From Odiellus spinosus (Eukaryota > Arthropoda > Arachnida > Opiliones > Phalangiidae), in NCBI GenBank assembly GCA_963920705.1, contig OY987226.1, positions 13,270,501 to 13,334,500 on the forward strand: a stretch of DNA of 64,000 nucleotides. Direction: 5' to 3'. Shown here one piece after another: positions 1-11,800 of this stretch. A program made the position numbers and the translations under genes. The notes beneath the pieces are model-generated. The model was not told the origin of the DNA. It made no database searches and worked only from the letters and a program-made list of their open reading frames with translations. Position 1 is the first letter of the stretch; each line of letters begins with the position of its first letter.

Positions 1-96
1 AAAAAAAAAATCCCTCTCTGGGACTGGGAGAGATCATTATCCGATTTCGCCCTCCCTTCTAAAAGGCGAAACTTTGTCTTTTTGGTTTATATTCAG

Positions 97-383
97 GTAC
101 CACCCAGGAATCTCAAGACGAAAGCGGAGGAGGAGTGGTCGGACCAATGGGAGAACTTCAATCTCCGACGACGTCATCGCGGGATACGCCCACTCTGACG
201 TCGTACGGGGAAGGAACGCCTTGTTCCTACGGCAACGGAGGAAGATGCAAACGCATGCGTACTTCTTTCAAACATCAGCAATTGAGAGCCATGAAGGAAC
301 ACTTCGCCGCTAATCATAACCCCGACGCCAAAGAATTGAAATTGTTAGCTCAAAAGACGGGACTTAGCAAAAGAGTCCTTCAG
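97..383 (+). CDS. ap: apterous/LHX2-9 class LIM-homeodomain gene, exon with homeodomain residues 1-46 (partial)
   Basis: Internal coding exon of a nuclear transcription factor; in insects apterous patterns dorsal wing identity and neurons. The exon starts after the acceptor TTTATATTCAG at 86-96 (phase: two bases, then codon ACC at 99) and ends at CAG 381-383 before the donor GTACGA. A Ser/Gly-rich linker (about residues 1-55 of the exon) precedes KRMRTSFK, which opens the homeodomain. Arg5, Phe8 and Phe20 are at their expected places, and NHNPDAKELKLLAQKTGLS is characteristic of the apterous/LHX2/LHX9 class. The intron falls between homeodomain residues 46 and 47, a common LIM-HD splice site. 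The LIM domains are upstream of the window. A second acceptor, CCCAG at 103-107, would shorten the linker and cannot be excluded. Confidence 0.93.
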
Positions 384-1616
384 GTACGAAAAATTCAAGT
401 TAAGCCTACTTTTGAATTTTACTCTTAAAGATCCGAGTGATTTCATAATTATATTTAAAACTTTTTAAGGTCATTCGACTGCATGATAGCCCTATCTAGC
501 GCAAATTTATAGGGGTTATTTTTACTAGAGAATTTGAAAATTATAACGAAAAACGTGTAAAAATCTTTTCTCATGATCATAGCATTGAACACGCGTTCTC
601 AAACTCTCTAAAATAAATAGGCGAGAGAAAATGGTTTTTAAAATCCGCGCCTGTAAAAGTGTTCCAACCGTGTTGCACCAAAGTCGTCTATGGAGACGTT
701 CTACAGGGGCAAATGTTATCAGATTATACATTAATCCGATGAACTCCCATTGAATCTTAAAGAATAAAGATGAATAACAAAATCTGGCGTTCATAAGAGT
801 CCAATATGGGCAAACAGTGGTAAAAGTAACCAACAAAGCCACGTGAGAAAAGGCAGCAATACACGAGGGTTTGTTCGTTACTAATTTTGCCACTGTTTGA
901 CGTTAGAGGAGGCTTATTAACGCCAGGTTTTGTTATTAATCTTCATCTATAGTTGTCCGTTGCTAGTAGTCCTAGATTACGTGTACACCCTTATCTTTGC
1001 TCGATTAAATTATGATTAGGATTAAAAATGATTACCGTTCATTTTACAGGGATTATTAATTAAAACGATTAATTAGCCAAATAAATGTGGTCAGATATTA
1101 GGGTAGTTATTAATTCAATCTATCAATTACTCATGAGTCAATATCAAAAAGGTTATAGGTCTATATTAAAGTGATGCTGTCACCATTCTTTTCGAAGGTC
1201 TATTGGCTAAAATTTTTAGGTTTTTCATACTATTAAAAACGTATATTCGAAATTTTAGTGCACTCATTTTTAAGAAACTTCAAAACTTTCCTCCATTGAA
1301 AGTGATTAACGATAAGTTTAAAATGAACGGTAGGACCATATAATGATGAGTAGAATTTCGGAAATTTCTACGTGGCATGTAATTATTCTAAGAACGCAAA
1401 ATAAATATTTAGGGTGTTTTATACTTAAATACTGCATTTTAAAACTTTCATCTTGGGTGGGTTTCATGTTACCAGAACTTTTAAAACACTTTACATAAAT
1501 ATGTCATGTGAATTTGGTCTGTGGGGGGGGGGGGGGGCTATATTTTATCTCTAATCTAAAGTTTAAATCTTTCTGATGAAGCGCAGGTGGATTTACCTAA
1601 ATATCCTTTAATTTAG
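384..1616 (+). other. apterous-class gene intron splitting the homeodomain
   Basis: Intron of 1233 bp with donor GTACGA at 384 and acceptor TTTAATTTAG ending at 1616. It holds a foldback element (763-948), a run of 15 G (1523-1537) and otherwise AT-rich sequence without a supportable coding frame. The open frame antisense at 525-893 lies within the foldback and shows no protein features. Confidence 0.9.
763..948. repeat. foldback MITE-like element, family I, copy 1
   Basis: The left arm (763-835, with GATGAATAACAAAATCTGGC) is an imperfect inverted copy of the right arm (875-948, with GCCAGGTTTTGTTATTAATC). CAAACAGTGG and CCACTGTTTG pair further in. A related element lies at 33118-33253. There is no coding capacity. 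Element ends and target duplication were not resolved. Confidence 0.75.
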
Positions 1617-1862
1617 GTTTGGTTTCAGAATGCTAGAGCAAAATGGCGACGTAGTCTGTTACGCCAGCAAAGCTTGGGACCGGAAGTGGTTCAAGAAAGT
1701 CGTCCCTTAGCGGAAACGACGTCTCGTGAGTCATTCTACAGCCCGGAAGTAGAAGAAGAAGAAACGCCCATCGTTTTGGAACAAAACACAGTTTTGAGGC
1801 TGCAACACGAGCTCATGCAAGAACAAATGAACGAACCCAGAGCGTTTCATTTCATACATTAA
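1617..1862 (+). CDS. ap: apterous/LHX2-9 class gene, terminal coding exon (homeodomain residues 47-60 and C-terminal tail)
   Basis: Last coding exon, 81 residues plus TAA at 1860-1862, spliced in phase 0 to the exon at 97-383. It opens with VWFQNARAKWRR, giving Trp48, Phe49, Gln50, Asn51 and Arg53 of recognition helix 3. Trp56 (AKW) matches insect Apterous rather than the AKF of vertebrate LHX2/9. The tail of about 67 residues has an acidic patch (EVEEEET, coded around 1747-1770) and a Gln/Glu-rich end, and shows no similarity to the tails I recall for fly Apterous. Together with substitutions in helices 1-2 (QQLRAMKEHFAANHN) this suggests a diverged paralogue, for example an apterous-B type. 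That last point is inference. Confidence 0.93.
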   Translation, partial: VWFQNARAKWRRSLLRQQSLGPEVVQESRPLAETTSRESFYSPEVEEEETPIVLEQNTVLRLQHELMQEQMNEPRAFHFIH

Positions 1863-2087
1863 CTATTCTTAACCAGATTATTATCCTTAAATTAACAGTC
1901 TAACTAAACAAAATATTGATTTAAATGACTTGTAAGTAGAGAATAGTAATTAATCAATTTTAATATTCCTAAATAGTACGACGTAATAACAATTAGTATG
2001 ACAGATTTTAAGCAATAACGCGTTAGGCCCGAATTAGGCTTAACTAAACGCCAGGAAATTTTGTCAACCACTCACGATTGATGACAA

Positions 2088-2098
2088 AATAAAATAAA
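2088..2098 (+). promoter_or_regulatory. candidate polyadenylation signals of the apterous-class gene
   Basis: Two overlapping AATAAA hexamers (2088-2093, 2093-2098) lie about 225 bp after the stop codon. AATAAA is frequent in AT-rich DNA, and another occurs near 2310, so the choice of site is weak. Confidence 0.3.
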
Positions 2099-3554
2099 AA
2101 CTCAATCGAATGTCATTAAAAAAACTGAAAGTCACTAAGCCTAAATTGCAGATAAATAGGCCCGAATTAAGCTTAACCAAGGCTTAACTCGGTAATATTA
2201 TTTACCTTAAATAATGACTAAATATGATGTATCTGTCATACTAATTATTATTACCATGAAACACGACTAAATTATTATTTCTGTATAAAATATTCTTTTG
2301 TAAATTGAAATAAAACTAATTCTACAACATAAATTTCAAGATATAATCAATTTAAATAATCTGATCTTAAAAAATGTCAAACCCTAAATACCTGTTAACC
2401 TTTGTAAAATAAAATAAAAATAAAATTCAACTTCGGAACGGACTGTTTTAAATAGACTAAAAAAAGGTATATCTTGGTTTATTTTTATTTAAGTTATATT
2501 TATAACCAAAAGTTAATGAAATATGTTTTGAAGATTAGTAAATAATTTCCGGGTTTATTTCGTAGTTCTCTGACAGTATAAGTTACGAAAATCCTGTGTT
2601 TGCGTCTTCTAGCGTGATCTACCTCCCTTCCTCAGAATGGGTTCAAATAAATTTAAATTTTCCCCAAAGGGAGAGATATTTGAATTAGGCCCTACCCTAG
2701 CGAGTAAAAGAGGAAACATTACAACACAAGAGTGAGTGAGTGACGCTAAATAGGACGATAGTTCCATTGTAATTAAACTTCACAAATTAAGATTTTATTT
2801 ACTTCTGCCATAAATGGATCTTCTCTAAGCTACACGGCTGTTGTATTTAATAATTTAGACCCCAATTTGCCCTCTTTTATTCAGTGAGAAACATTCAAAA
2901 TCTTTCGACGTTCTCGATAATTCGAAATAATAACTTTGAATTCATCTTCCGGAGGAATGACTGCCATTGGCTAAAGATTTTATATCGGGGAAAGAACGCA
3001 ATGAAGGAAGGGTTCAAGTTCTTAATTCCTAATAAGGTCGCTGGGCGTCAGGTATACCGACTTTTTAAGGACACGAAAGAGATAAAAAAACTATCTTATA
3101 TACCGAGTCAGTAAACAATTAACTTTTGTTTCTGCTGAAAGCTTTAAATTAAATCGGATTGAAAAAAATATATCCATTCAATCAAAGTCTTTTAGCTTGG
3201 CTGTTTAATTTTATTTTAATATAGTTCCGGTACGCTCTAAGGGATAGGCCCCTAAGAATAAGATTGAAAATTATAAAAAAAAATGCAATAATGTAAGAAA
3301 AATACCCATAATTAAATATTGGACTCGGCTTTAAAAAATACTTGAGAAGATAATTCCCAAGGTTAAGCGAAAAACGAGACTTCGCGTAAGAAAGAAAGAT
3401 TATATATTAAAATCCTTCAGCCAATTTATAATTTAAAGATTGTAAAAATTGTTATAAAATTAAAAGACTGATGGGAACAAACCAAAGGAATATTTTGGAA
3501 CTTTGAGAATTTCCCATAGAAATAATTTAGAAATTGTAATAAGTTAAAAAGGCA

Positions 3555-3866
3555 TATTTTGAATATAATCAAATATTTTAGGAATATTATCATAGTCATA
3601 TTTTAAGAATAATCATAGGAATTACCACAGGAATAATTTAAGGGGTTACAGAAATTACCATAGGAATATTTTAAAGAATTATATAGTAATTACCATATTC
3701 AAATTTTAGGTAATTATATAGTAATTACCATATTCAAACTTTAGTTAATTATATAGGAATTAACATATTAAAATTTTAAGGAATTTTATAGGAATTACCA
3801 TGGGAATATTTTAGGAAATTTTATAGGAATTATCATGGGAATATTTTAGGAAATTATAGTAACTAA
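3555..3866. repeat. degenerate AT-rich tandem repeat, unit about 36-42 bp
   Basis: Recurrent blocks of ATATAGGAATTACCAT followed by GGGAATATTTTAGGAA, with substitutions and small indels, about eight units. The most similar neighbours are at the right end (3780-3850). Not coding. Confidence 0.8.
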
Positions 3867-4470
3867 ATTAATGATAATATATTATAGAAAAGGAATAGAC
3901 ATATGTACTGATATGTACTGTTGAAGGCTGGGACCGTTCTGGTCATTATGATTGGTTATATTTTTCTCATCACTAAACTCCTAATTTAACCATCTGAATT
4001 AAACACCAAATCGTGTGAAATAATTGTAAAAAAAATATAAAATAGATTTCGAAAAATAAATCTGGATTTTCCTTTTTAACTCAAATTTTTCATTTAAAAG
4101 TTTCGAGGACAGACAAGGAGAGCATATTTCGATAACTATATAATTAAATGGTAATGAAAAATCCTTAGCGCGCGACCAAGGGCATGACGAAGCCGATACC
4201 AAGGGCAGGCGACACCGCAGAGAGACAAACAGCGTGGAGAACTTATAATAATGTCGATGTTTTGGTTGGGTTCACGAGAAAATAGCTCTCGAGATAAACG
4301 CGATAAATACTAATTTCAATTCTCAGCTCTATATAGGAGTCTCACCTCGTATGGAATTATTAATTTCACGTAAAGAAAATTACGCTAAAAGATGCGAGGG
4401 AAGAAAAAACTAAATCAGAAGAAGATAAATGGAGAAGTGAGACACTCTCCCTAATGCTTTAATCGCTAAA

Positions 4471-4879
4471 AGGGAGAATGCAACCTAACAACAAGTGATT
4501 TTTTTATCGATTCCTTATTGTTTTAATAGGCCTAATCCAACAGTAAAAGAAAACACAAACGAATATGAAACTAGAAATAAATTTAAAACTTACCCGGGAA
4601 ATAGGCTTAGCTGGATTCATAAGGACTAGCGACCAATGAAATTGATCATGGAGATCCTGCATTCCCCATATAAGAACCATCGATCATGTCATTGGTCGCT
4701 AGTTCTTATATGGGGAGTTCAGGTGATCTCCAAGAATCCAGCTACTTTCAGGGTAAGTTTTAAATTTATTTCTAGTTTAATATTTGTTTTTAATTTTTTT
4801 TTTTACTGTTGGATTAGGCCTATTTAAAAGATATGGAATCCATAAAAAATATTACTTGTTTTTAGGTTGCATTATCCCA
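4471..4879. mobile_element. MITE family A, copy 1
   Basis: Terminal inverted repeats: AGGGAGAATGCAACCT at 4471 and the reverse complement AGGTTGCATTATCCCA ending at 4879. Inverted blocks continue inward (ATAGGCCTAATCCA against TGGATTAGGCCTAT; AAACTAGAAATAAATTTAAA against its complement). The centre contains a second foldback around ACTAGCGACCAATGA and TCATTGGTCGCTAGT. Flanks TAAA and TTAA resemble a decayed TTAA duplication. There is no coding frame, so it would be non-autonomous. Confidence 0.9.
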
Positions 4880-7462
4880 TTAATAAGAGTTTGATAAACT
4901 TCCCTGTATTGTTGAAGACTAGGTCTTACGTCACCGTAACCTAACAGTTTTTAATACACAAATCAACCAGGAAAGTTGGCGTTCACTAACTTTCTAAAAA
5001 GTAGAAACTAATCTCCGCCAACAGTAAAGCGTTATAATCGTAACGTAATATCAGAAGCGGATGTACCCTCATTTAAAGTCAATTATTACCGGGTCTTGTT
5101 TACCCATGTCTGAAGGGGTAAGCTTCAAAAATCCCGATTTGTATGTCTCCTAACGGTAGATATTTTCGAAATAGAGATCAGTTTCGACGGTCACACCAAA
5201 AGTAGCCCTATAGGAAAAAATGTTTGTGGGCGAAGTTCCTTGGCCAGGGGTATAGTAGAGTTAATTTCATTGGATTCCGTGAAAAGTAAATACAATGACT
5301 TATTTTTGGTGGGAAAAAAAAAAAAAAAAAAAAACGACAGGTGGATCTCACCAGGTTCGTTTCTCTACGCACAAGAAGGAGGTTTCTAGATTTGTGTTTA
5401 ACTTCTCCTATTATCCCTTTCTGATAAAATATAAAAAATAAAAAACAAATTTGAGATAAAGTGTTTAAAAATAAAATATTACTGAGACTATTTCGATACG
5501 CGATTTTGATTTTAAAAAAATATTAAGGTATAAAGATTGACATTCCAAAGTCGTGAACCATCGCTTTAGGAATTTTTGAGGCTTAAATTAATATTAATGT
5601 ACCTAGACACGTTAATTTTAGATGATGTAAAAATCGATCATAATTAAACCTAAATTGCTTAAAATAATTTTAATTAAGGGAAGGTGAAACCACTTCTAGT
5701 TCCTCAATGTATTAGAAAACTCTGAACATACAGAAATAAAAGGGAAACAAACTGGATGTCAAAGTTTCCCTAATAAATTAAAAAAAAATGCTTATTTTTA
5801 GTTTAATCATTTTTATATTTCATTTTGATTTTTTCAGTCATTTCACTTAGCCTTTAAAAAAATAGAAACCATCTATAGTCTATTTCACAATACCACTTCG
5901 AATTGGCAGCACGAACAAAACTGAACTACCTCTTTATCTCTAAATAAACAAATCCTAAAGATAGAGGAGTACCCTAGCTTTGACCACTCTCCAAATTCGA
6001 ATTGGAATAGACTATAAACAAATGCTTATTATTCATCCAAAAAAAACCTTCGATGCCATCATCAGAGTAGAAAATGTGTTTACCAAAAAAACCCATAAGG
6101 GGTTGATAGGGTTCACTTGAAACACGCGCGACACTTTGGCCCCCAAATTAACCAACACATATAGACATACTCTAGAAGCGAAAAGTATTCCAGTTTTCTC
6201 TCCTACCTCTAACATTTCTTTACTAACACTAGTTTCGCAAACACTTTATACATTTGTTCATAATTTCATTACAATGTAGTCAAAAACTAAGGCGGATCAA
6301 TACACAGTGTTAAAGACTGTAGAGGATAAAGTAGTTTCGGAAAATTAAGTCGCGTAATCTGAGTGTAAGTAATAGAAGTCAGTTTGAATTTTCATTATGT
6401 TCAAAGATAGATATGCTTCTCATCTATAGTATTTGGTTTCTTAGAGATAGAAGGTTGTCTGGGTTTACACTTTCTACGAAGGGCCTTGGTGATACTGACT
6501 GCCAGAGGATGCCAGTTTTATCTGAAAAGGCAATCGTCAAGATGGGGGTAATGAGGTGAAGAAACTTGCGCGCAACCATCATCCTACGACTCGATAAAAA
6601 ATTTTCAAGATATAGTCTTAACTAAGTTTTAGTTTTTCGCTACAATATTCTAGTTGAGGTTAGTTTGATCTTCATAAAAAGATCAATCGCATCAAAATCG
6701 GCCAATAAATAAGATATGAATTTTCAAAGTTGATCAAACCGTTCTAAATTTTGACGAAATTTTAAAGTAAAATTAATTACTGTAGCAAATGAGGCCTTAT
6801 TTCTCTCGCTTGCCCTCATTTGGTAACTTAGTCATTTGAAGCCCATTGCCAGGGAAATTTAAATATGATTTATTTATTAACAGACTTGTCCTTTAAATAA
6901 GAATGAGATTATCTTGATGTCCGAAGTCGCCCTCCGCCGCGATTTTTGGGACAAAATATGGCTTAAGATTGCCTGTTTTTTTAACTGATGGGACAAACTA
7001 AGCATATAGTCAGTCATAATCTAAGATGCCGAGTTTCTTCCAGAAGAAAAACTGGTAAATGTATGGTAGTTTTGATTTTTTGTAAGGTTGCAAGGAGTGT
7101 TTTTGTAAATAGAAAACTAATGACTTAAAGAAACTGGTACGAATTGCAGCCGATTGTTATTATTAGTTTTAGTTATGGCACGCTTACGCAATGATTGGGA
7201 CTCTGCAAAAAAATCATTACTTTCACGAGTAAGTAGATAGGGTTTTTTAAGAGGCATCTTTCCGACTATATATGAGACCGGAAAAAGAAGAAAAACACAT
7301 TTGATGATTTGTTAAGTTTAAAGAGAGAGTGAAAATTCAATGAGAGATTGAGATGGTTTAAAAACTATACGGGTTAAAATTAAACTGGCTATTTTTATAT
7401 TATAGAATCAGCGTTCTAAATGTTTTATCAACTTAGTCAACTGAGTGTTTAATTGTAGAATT
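4880..7462. other. AT-rich intergenic sequence, no gene seen
   Basis: Contains a 21-base A run (5314-5334), a small foldback (5874-6014) and short unsupported open frames such as antisense 6033-6215. No family match or splice structure could be supported. Confidence 0.55.
5874..6014. mobile_element. small foldback element, family J
   Basis: ATAGTCTATTTCACAATACC at the left pairs with GAATTGGAATAGACTATA at the right; CGAATTGG occurs near both ends. An internal pair, CTCTTTATCT and AGATAGAG, adds a second stem. A partial relative (GGCAGCACGTACAAA) lies at 28828-28915. Classified only by its inverted structure. Confidence 0.6.
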
Positions 7463-7887
7463 AATTAAGCATAACAACATGTGATTTTTTAACACATTCC
7501 TTATCGTTTAAATAGGCCTAATCAACAAGTGAAAAAAATTACAAACAAATATTAAACTAGAAATAAATTTAAAACATACCATGAAAATAGACTTACCCTG
7601 ATTTCATGGAGATCCAGAATTTCTTAATATTGATGAGTCATCGACCAATGAGCAAAGATCCGTCGTTAGGCGAGATCTCCATGATACTTTCAATAACATT
7701 CGATTGGTCGCTGATCCTTCAATACGAACAAATTCTGGATCTCCATCAATCCAGCTAAGCCTATTTTTCGGGTAAGTTTTAAATTCATTTCTAGTTTCAT
7801 ATTGGTTTGTAAAGAAATTTACGGGATTAGGCCTATTTAAACTACAAGGAATCGATAAAAAAAAGTTGTTAGGATGCAGTCTCCCTT
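7463..7887. mobile_element. MITE family A, copy 2 (left terminus eroded)
   Basis: Shares the inner blocks of copies 1 and 3: CGTTTAAATAGGCCTAATC, the AAACTAGAAATAAATTTAAA block, TAGGCTTA near the inner arm, and the CGACCAATGAG core with its inverted partner. The right end reads AGGATGCAGTCTCCCT. The left end lacks the AGGGAG terminus and begins with a diverged GCATAACAACATGTGA. Confidence 0.85.
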
Positions 7888-8423
7888 TTACAAAATCACG
7901 TATCAAAAGTGATTTTAAATCGATCACGCAAAAGGTTCAGATAGCTTTCAGATTGATCTAAGATAGCAAACGAGTTCGAATTTCGAAATTTATGCTTAAT
8001 TATATTTTTAATTCTGAGTTCCACTATACCTTTAAAAAAATATGGAGTATTGGTCAAACGTAGAACATACGAGTGTTTGTGCGCGCGTGCGTCCAATTAG
8101 GCCTTGAAAAACGGTCTGTCATTTAATCCCTGGTCCCAATGGACAAAGATTTTCTCATTTTTTTTAATAAAACATATTTTCCATCACCCCCTCCGCACGA
8201 GCGTGCCAAATTGCGCCATTTCTATATTTTGTTCCGGGCAAGACCGCGGGGTATACTTTCGCGCCATTAAATTTGGCGCAAAAAAGATATATCTAGACCA
8301 TGCGTGAACTTTTTTATATGAAATTATGAAAAAAGAATAACATTTTATTAAACTAGGAGTTTGATTCGCATTTCGGTTAGAATTTAAAAGAACTTATATA
8401 AAATGAGTTAAGATATGGTTTAA

Positions 8424-8863
8424 AGGGAGAATGCAACCTAACAACAAGTGATTTTTTTATCGATTCCTTATCGTTTAAATAGACCTAACCCACCAGTAAA
8501 AACATTTACGAACAAATATTAAACTAGAAATCAATTTAAAACTTACCCGAAAAATAGGCTTAGCTGGATTCATGGAGATCCTGAATTTATTCGAATTGAA
8601 AGGTCATCGACCAATGAGGAAAGGCCTGCAGTCGTTAAGGCGAGATCTCCATGAGACTTCCAATAACATTCGATTACTCGCTTGACCCATGAATGCGATG
8701 AAATTCAGGACCTCCATGAAATCTAGCTAAGCTTATTTTCAGGGTAAATTTTAAATTGATTTCTACTTTACCATTTGACAGTAAACAATTTTTAATGATA
8801 TATTAGACCTATTTTTAAACGATAAGACTTCGATAAAAAAAATCAATAGGTTGCATTTTCCCT
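8424..8863. mobile_element. MITE family A, copy 3, with intact TTAA flanks
   Basis: AGGGAGAATGCAACCT at 8424-8439 and AGGTTGCATTTTCCCT ending at 8863 form the terminal inverted repeat. TTAA immediately flanks both sides (8420-8423 and 8864-8867). Exact TTAA duplication is the signature of piggyBac-superfamily transposases; assigning this family to piggyBac is inference because no transposase of that type is in the window. The inner foldback (GACCAATGAGGAAAGG) is as in copy 2. Confidence 0.92.
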
Positions 8864-8867
8864 TTAA

Positions 8868-11800
8868 GATAACTAAAATTGGTTGAAATTAAGCATTTTT
8901 ACACAGAATGGTATTTATCGAAAAAACTGTATTTAGGAACCGGGGTCCTTCTTCAGTCGATCGTTAGTGTAAAAATACTTAATTTGAACTATATATTAAG
9001 CATGGTAAATAATAAGTTTAATATACATAAGAAAACTTCATAGATAACTTAAGTTCGAACAGCAACCGTCAGACATAGATAATGAAATATGTGGTCCGTA
9101 TCGAAATGTATCACCATTTTAAGTATATAATGTACTCCGAAGGCAAAACACGTGTAAAAATTAATACAATAAGTGTAGTATATATATTAGCGTGAATTTT
9201 GTTGGAAAAATCCTACACAGGCCAACCTCATATATGATTATTATAAATACAAGCCTCGAAAAGGTGAGGGTCTGATCCTATACAGCTTCTCGCTCGCTTA
9301 GCTTCGAAAAGAAAGACGATAAATGATAATGGAGTATCGCGCCAATTGCGAGCAAATTGAGCACGCTTGCACGCGACTCGTTAGGCTTCAGCGATCGGTT
9401 AAATAGCCCTAACAGGTTGCCACACGGGTTGAAAACAAGCTATACAGTCAAAATCAGACCAAGAATTCGTTAAATTCAAAGCTACAAATTCCTAGATTAT
9501 CGCGGAAACAAAGCAGTAAGGCAATTAAAATTCAGTGCGTGCTGAAATTTTGAACTGACACTATATCACGAATATATACAGAAAATTACGAAATTAAAGC
9601 GTAACGTATTAATTACACGAGGAAAAGTTTTACAGACAAAATTCAAGGTGAAACCTCAAAGTCGTTATTAAACACACTTATGACATTTTGGACTATGAAA
9701 TTAATTGATTTAATAGATAATGAATAGTTATTTTAAATCGAAATATATTAAATATTCATACTGCAAGGAGCCTTATTGTCAAGAAAATTTATACGAGAAC
9801 TGTTCTGTTCATTAATTAATTGGGGGAAAAAGGAGTTACAAAATAAAACTCGAGTTCATTTTCGGAATTACCATGCCCAAAAACGTATTCGAGAAGTTTT
9901 TCACAATTATATGGTATTTAAATTTATTTATTATAGTTCGCTTTGGCCGCAATTTCAACTATAAAGCCTCATTATGTCTTTAACGGGAATATAACCAATC
10001 GGTGTACTCGCGCCCCCTAAGTTTCAAATGTCTGCTACCACCTAAGAATTTTAAGAGCTGATTATAGAGTTTAATTTTTGGGTTGTGAGAATTACTCTAA
10101 ATTGCCAAATTTGAATGAGGTCTAAAGGGCCCTTCATCGATAGAAATGCAGCCAATATCTTAAATCATCTTAACTTGATAGTAAACTATAACGGCGTAAT
10201 TATTTACCGTCCAATTCTCATAGTAAATAAACAAAAATTTCGAAAAATCATCTTTCTCTCCTCACGCGGTGTGGGGGGGGGGGGGGTGGTTCATTTGGTT
10301 ATTCCCCTAACCCTTTATTTTCCCCTTAAATCTCATGTACATAAGTAGACTTATCGGCGTCCTCATTCGACCACCAGAGACCAGAGGCGTCACCTCAGAA
10401 AAGAAATCGAAAGTCTCAGATTTTTTGCGGGTGTCACGAAAAAATTGAGATCACGCTACAAATAACTGCCCCCATTTGGCTAGAGTTTTTAATTTACTTT
10501 TAGCATTACTACACTACTCCAATGTCCAACTCTCAGTACGTGCCTAGTTGCAGAAAAGTGTAAGATATGTTCCATTTCACACGCAAATCTGATCAACCCC
10601 ACCCCCCAAAAAACCAATTGCAACTTACAATTTGTAATTTTACCATGCATACACATTTTGGTAAATGTTGTTATCACTCGGCTTCTCATTCGAACTTGTT
10701 AATGGACCCATTAGAAATTTTTTCGATGGGTAAGTGAAAAGTGTCGCCATGCGGGCAAAACAGTTGGGTTGGTTGGCGTCCGGCCGCCAGTCGCCCGATT
10801 CCGCATGGCTACGCAATAAAATCAACTATCATTAAACCTTATGTTTTACACACTCAACTTTAAGGAGGGAATACCTCGGGGGAATCCATCAAAAACTTTC
10901 TCAGTAAATGGATAAAAAGCATCTATTGCGTGCATTCGTCGTATCTTCTCGTACCAGGATTGGTGCGGTGAAGGGAATGTTCAACGATAATAAACTTGAA
11001 ACAACGAAGTAATATTTGGTGAGGGGAGGCTAAAGAAAAAAAACGTAGATAAACGATAAAAAGGTCAGAATCGAACAGGTTGATTTAAAGGGAAACTTCA
11101 ACGTTCTGGACGGTTACTTTTCTGTTGAGGGAAATTGTTAACGAAGATTTTGTTAAGTTTGGACTTGTTCTATCAAATATAAGGTTAATTAACAAGGAAA
11201 GGAACATTATACCGTAGGATTCCTACAAAACTTTCCTGGACCTCTCCAAGATTTCCCTGACCATGCATTTCATAATTTCGATGACAAATTTTAATTATTA
11301 ATACCTTTTTTGGGCTCATTTTAAAATTATCTGATCTTCTAAGACCATTTAATATGTTTTATGAACATTTCTTAGTAATATCCATCACCAATTATAAACA
11401 TTAATTTCCTGATTTTAATGAACTTAAGGGCTCATTTTCAAACTTTCTAAATTTTAAACCTTTTGGGCTTATTTTCAAATTTCCCGACTTCTCCCGTTTG
11501 TGTCCGAATCCTGCACCGTTCGTTTACAAAAATTGGACCAAAGTATGTAGCAGTAATAACTATAGAATAAAAACTTTCTACTCGTTAATTCGTTGCTTGA
11601 AATTCATCGAACAATTCGTCTTCGTCTACAATTTGTTAAACATAATTTAACCAATGCGATATTGTTAAGGAAAAATGAGGAAACTCATTAGTTAACTTGA
11701 TAGTCGCTGCGTGAAGTAAGTTGAACACGACACAGTTCGTTTAAAATAACTGAAGTAAAGCAGCAATAATAGGGGAAAGACAAAAACAAGTAAAAATCAA

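Larger units (their letters stand above)
1863..4470. other. 3' UTR and AT-rich intergenic sequence without a supportable gene
   Basis: After the apterous stop codon only short unsupported open frames occur (for example 2884-3114). A short direct repeat beginning AGGCCCGAATTA is seen at 2025 and 2159. A degenerate AT-rich tandem occupies 3555-3866. I see nothing else identifiable. Confidence 0.6.

Noticed and set aside
11040-11100. B-box-like GTTCGATTC on the - strand
   Set aside because: No A box or acceptor stem in the flanking sequence.
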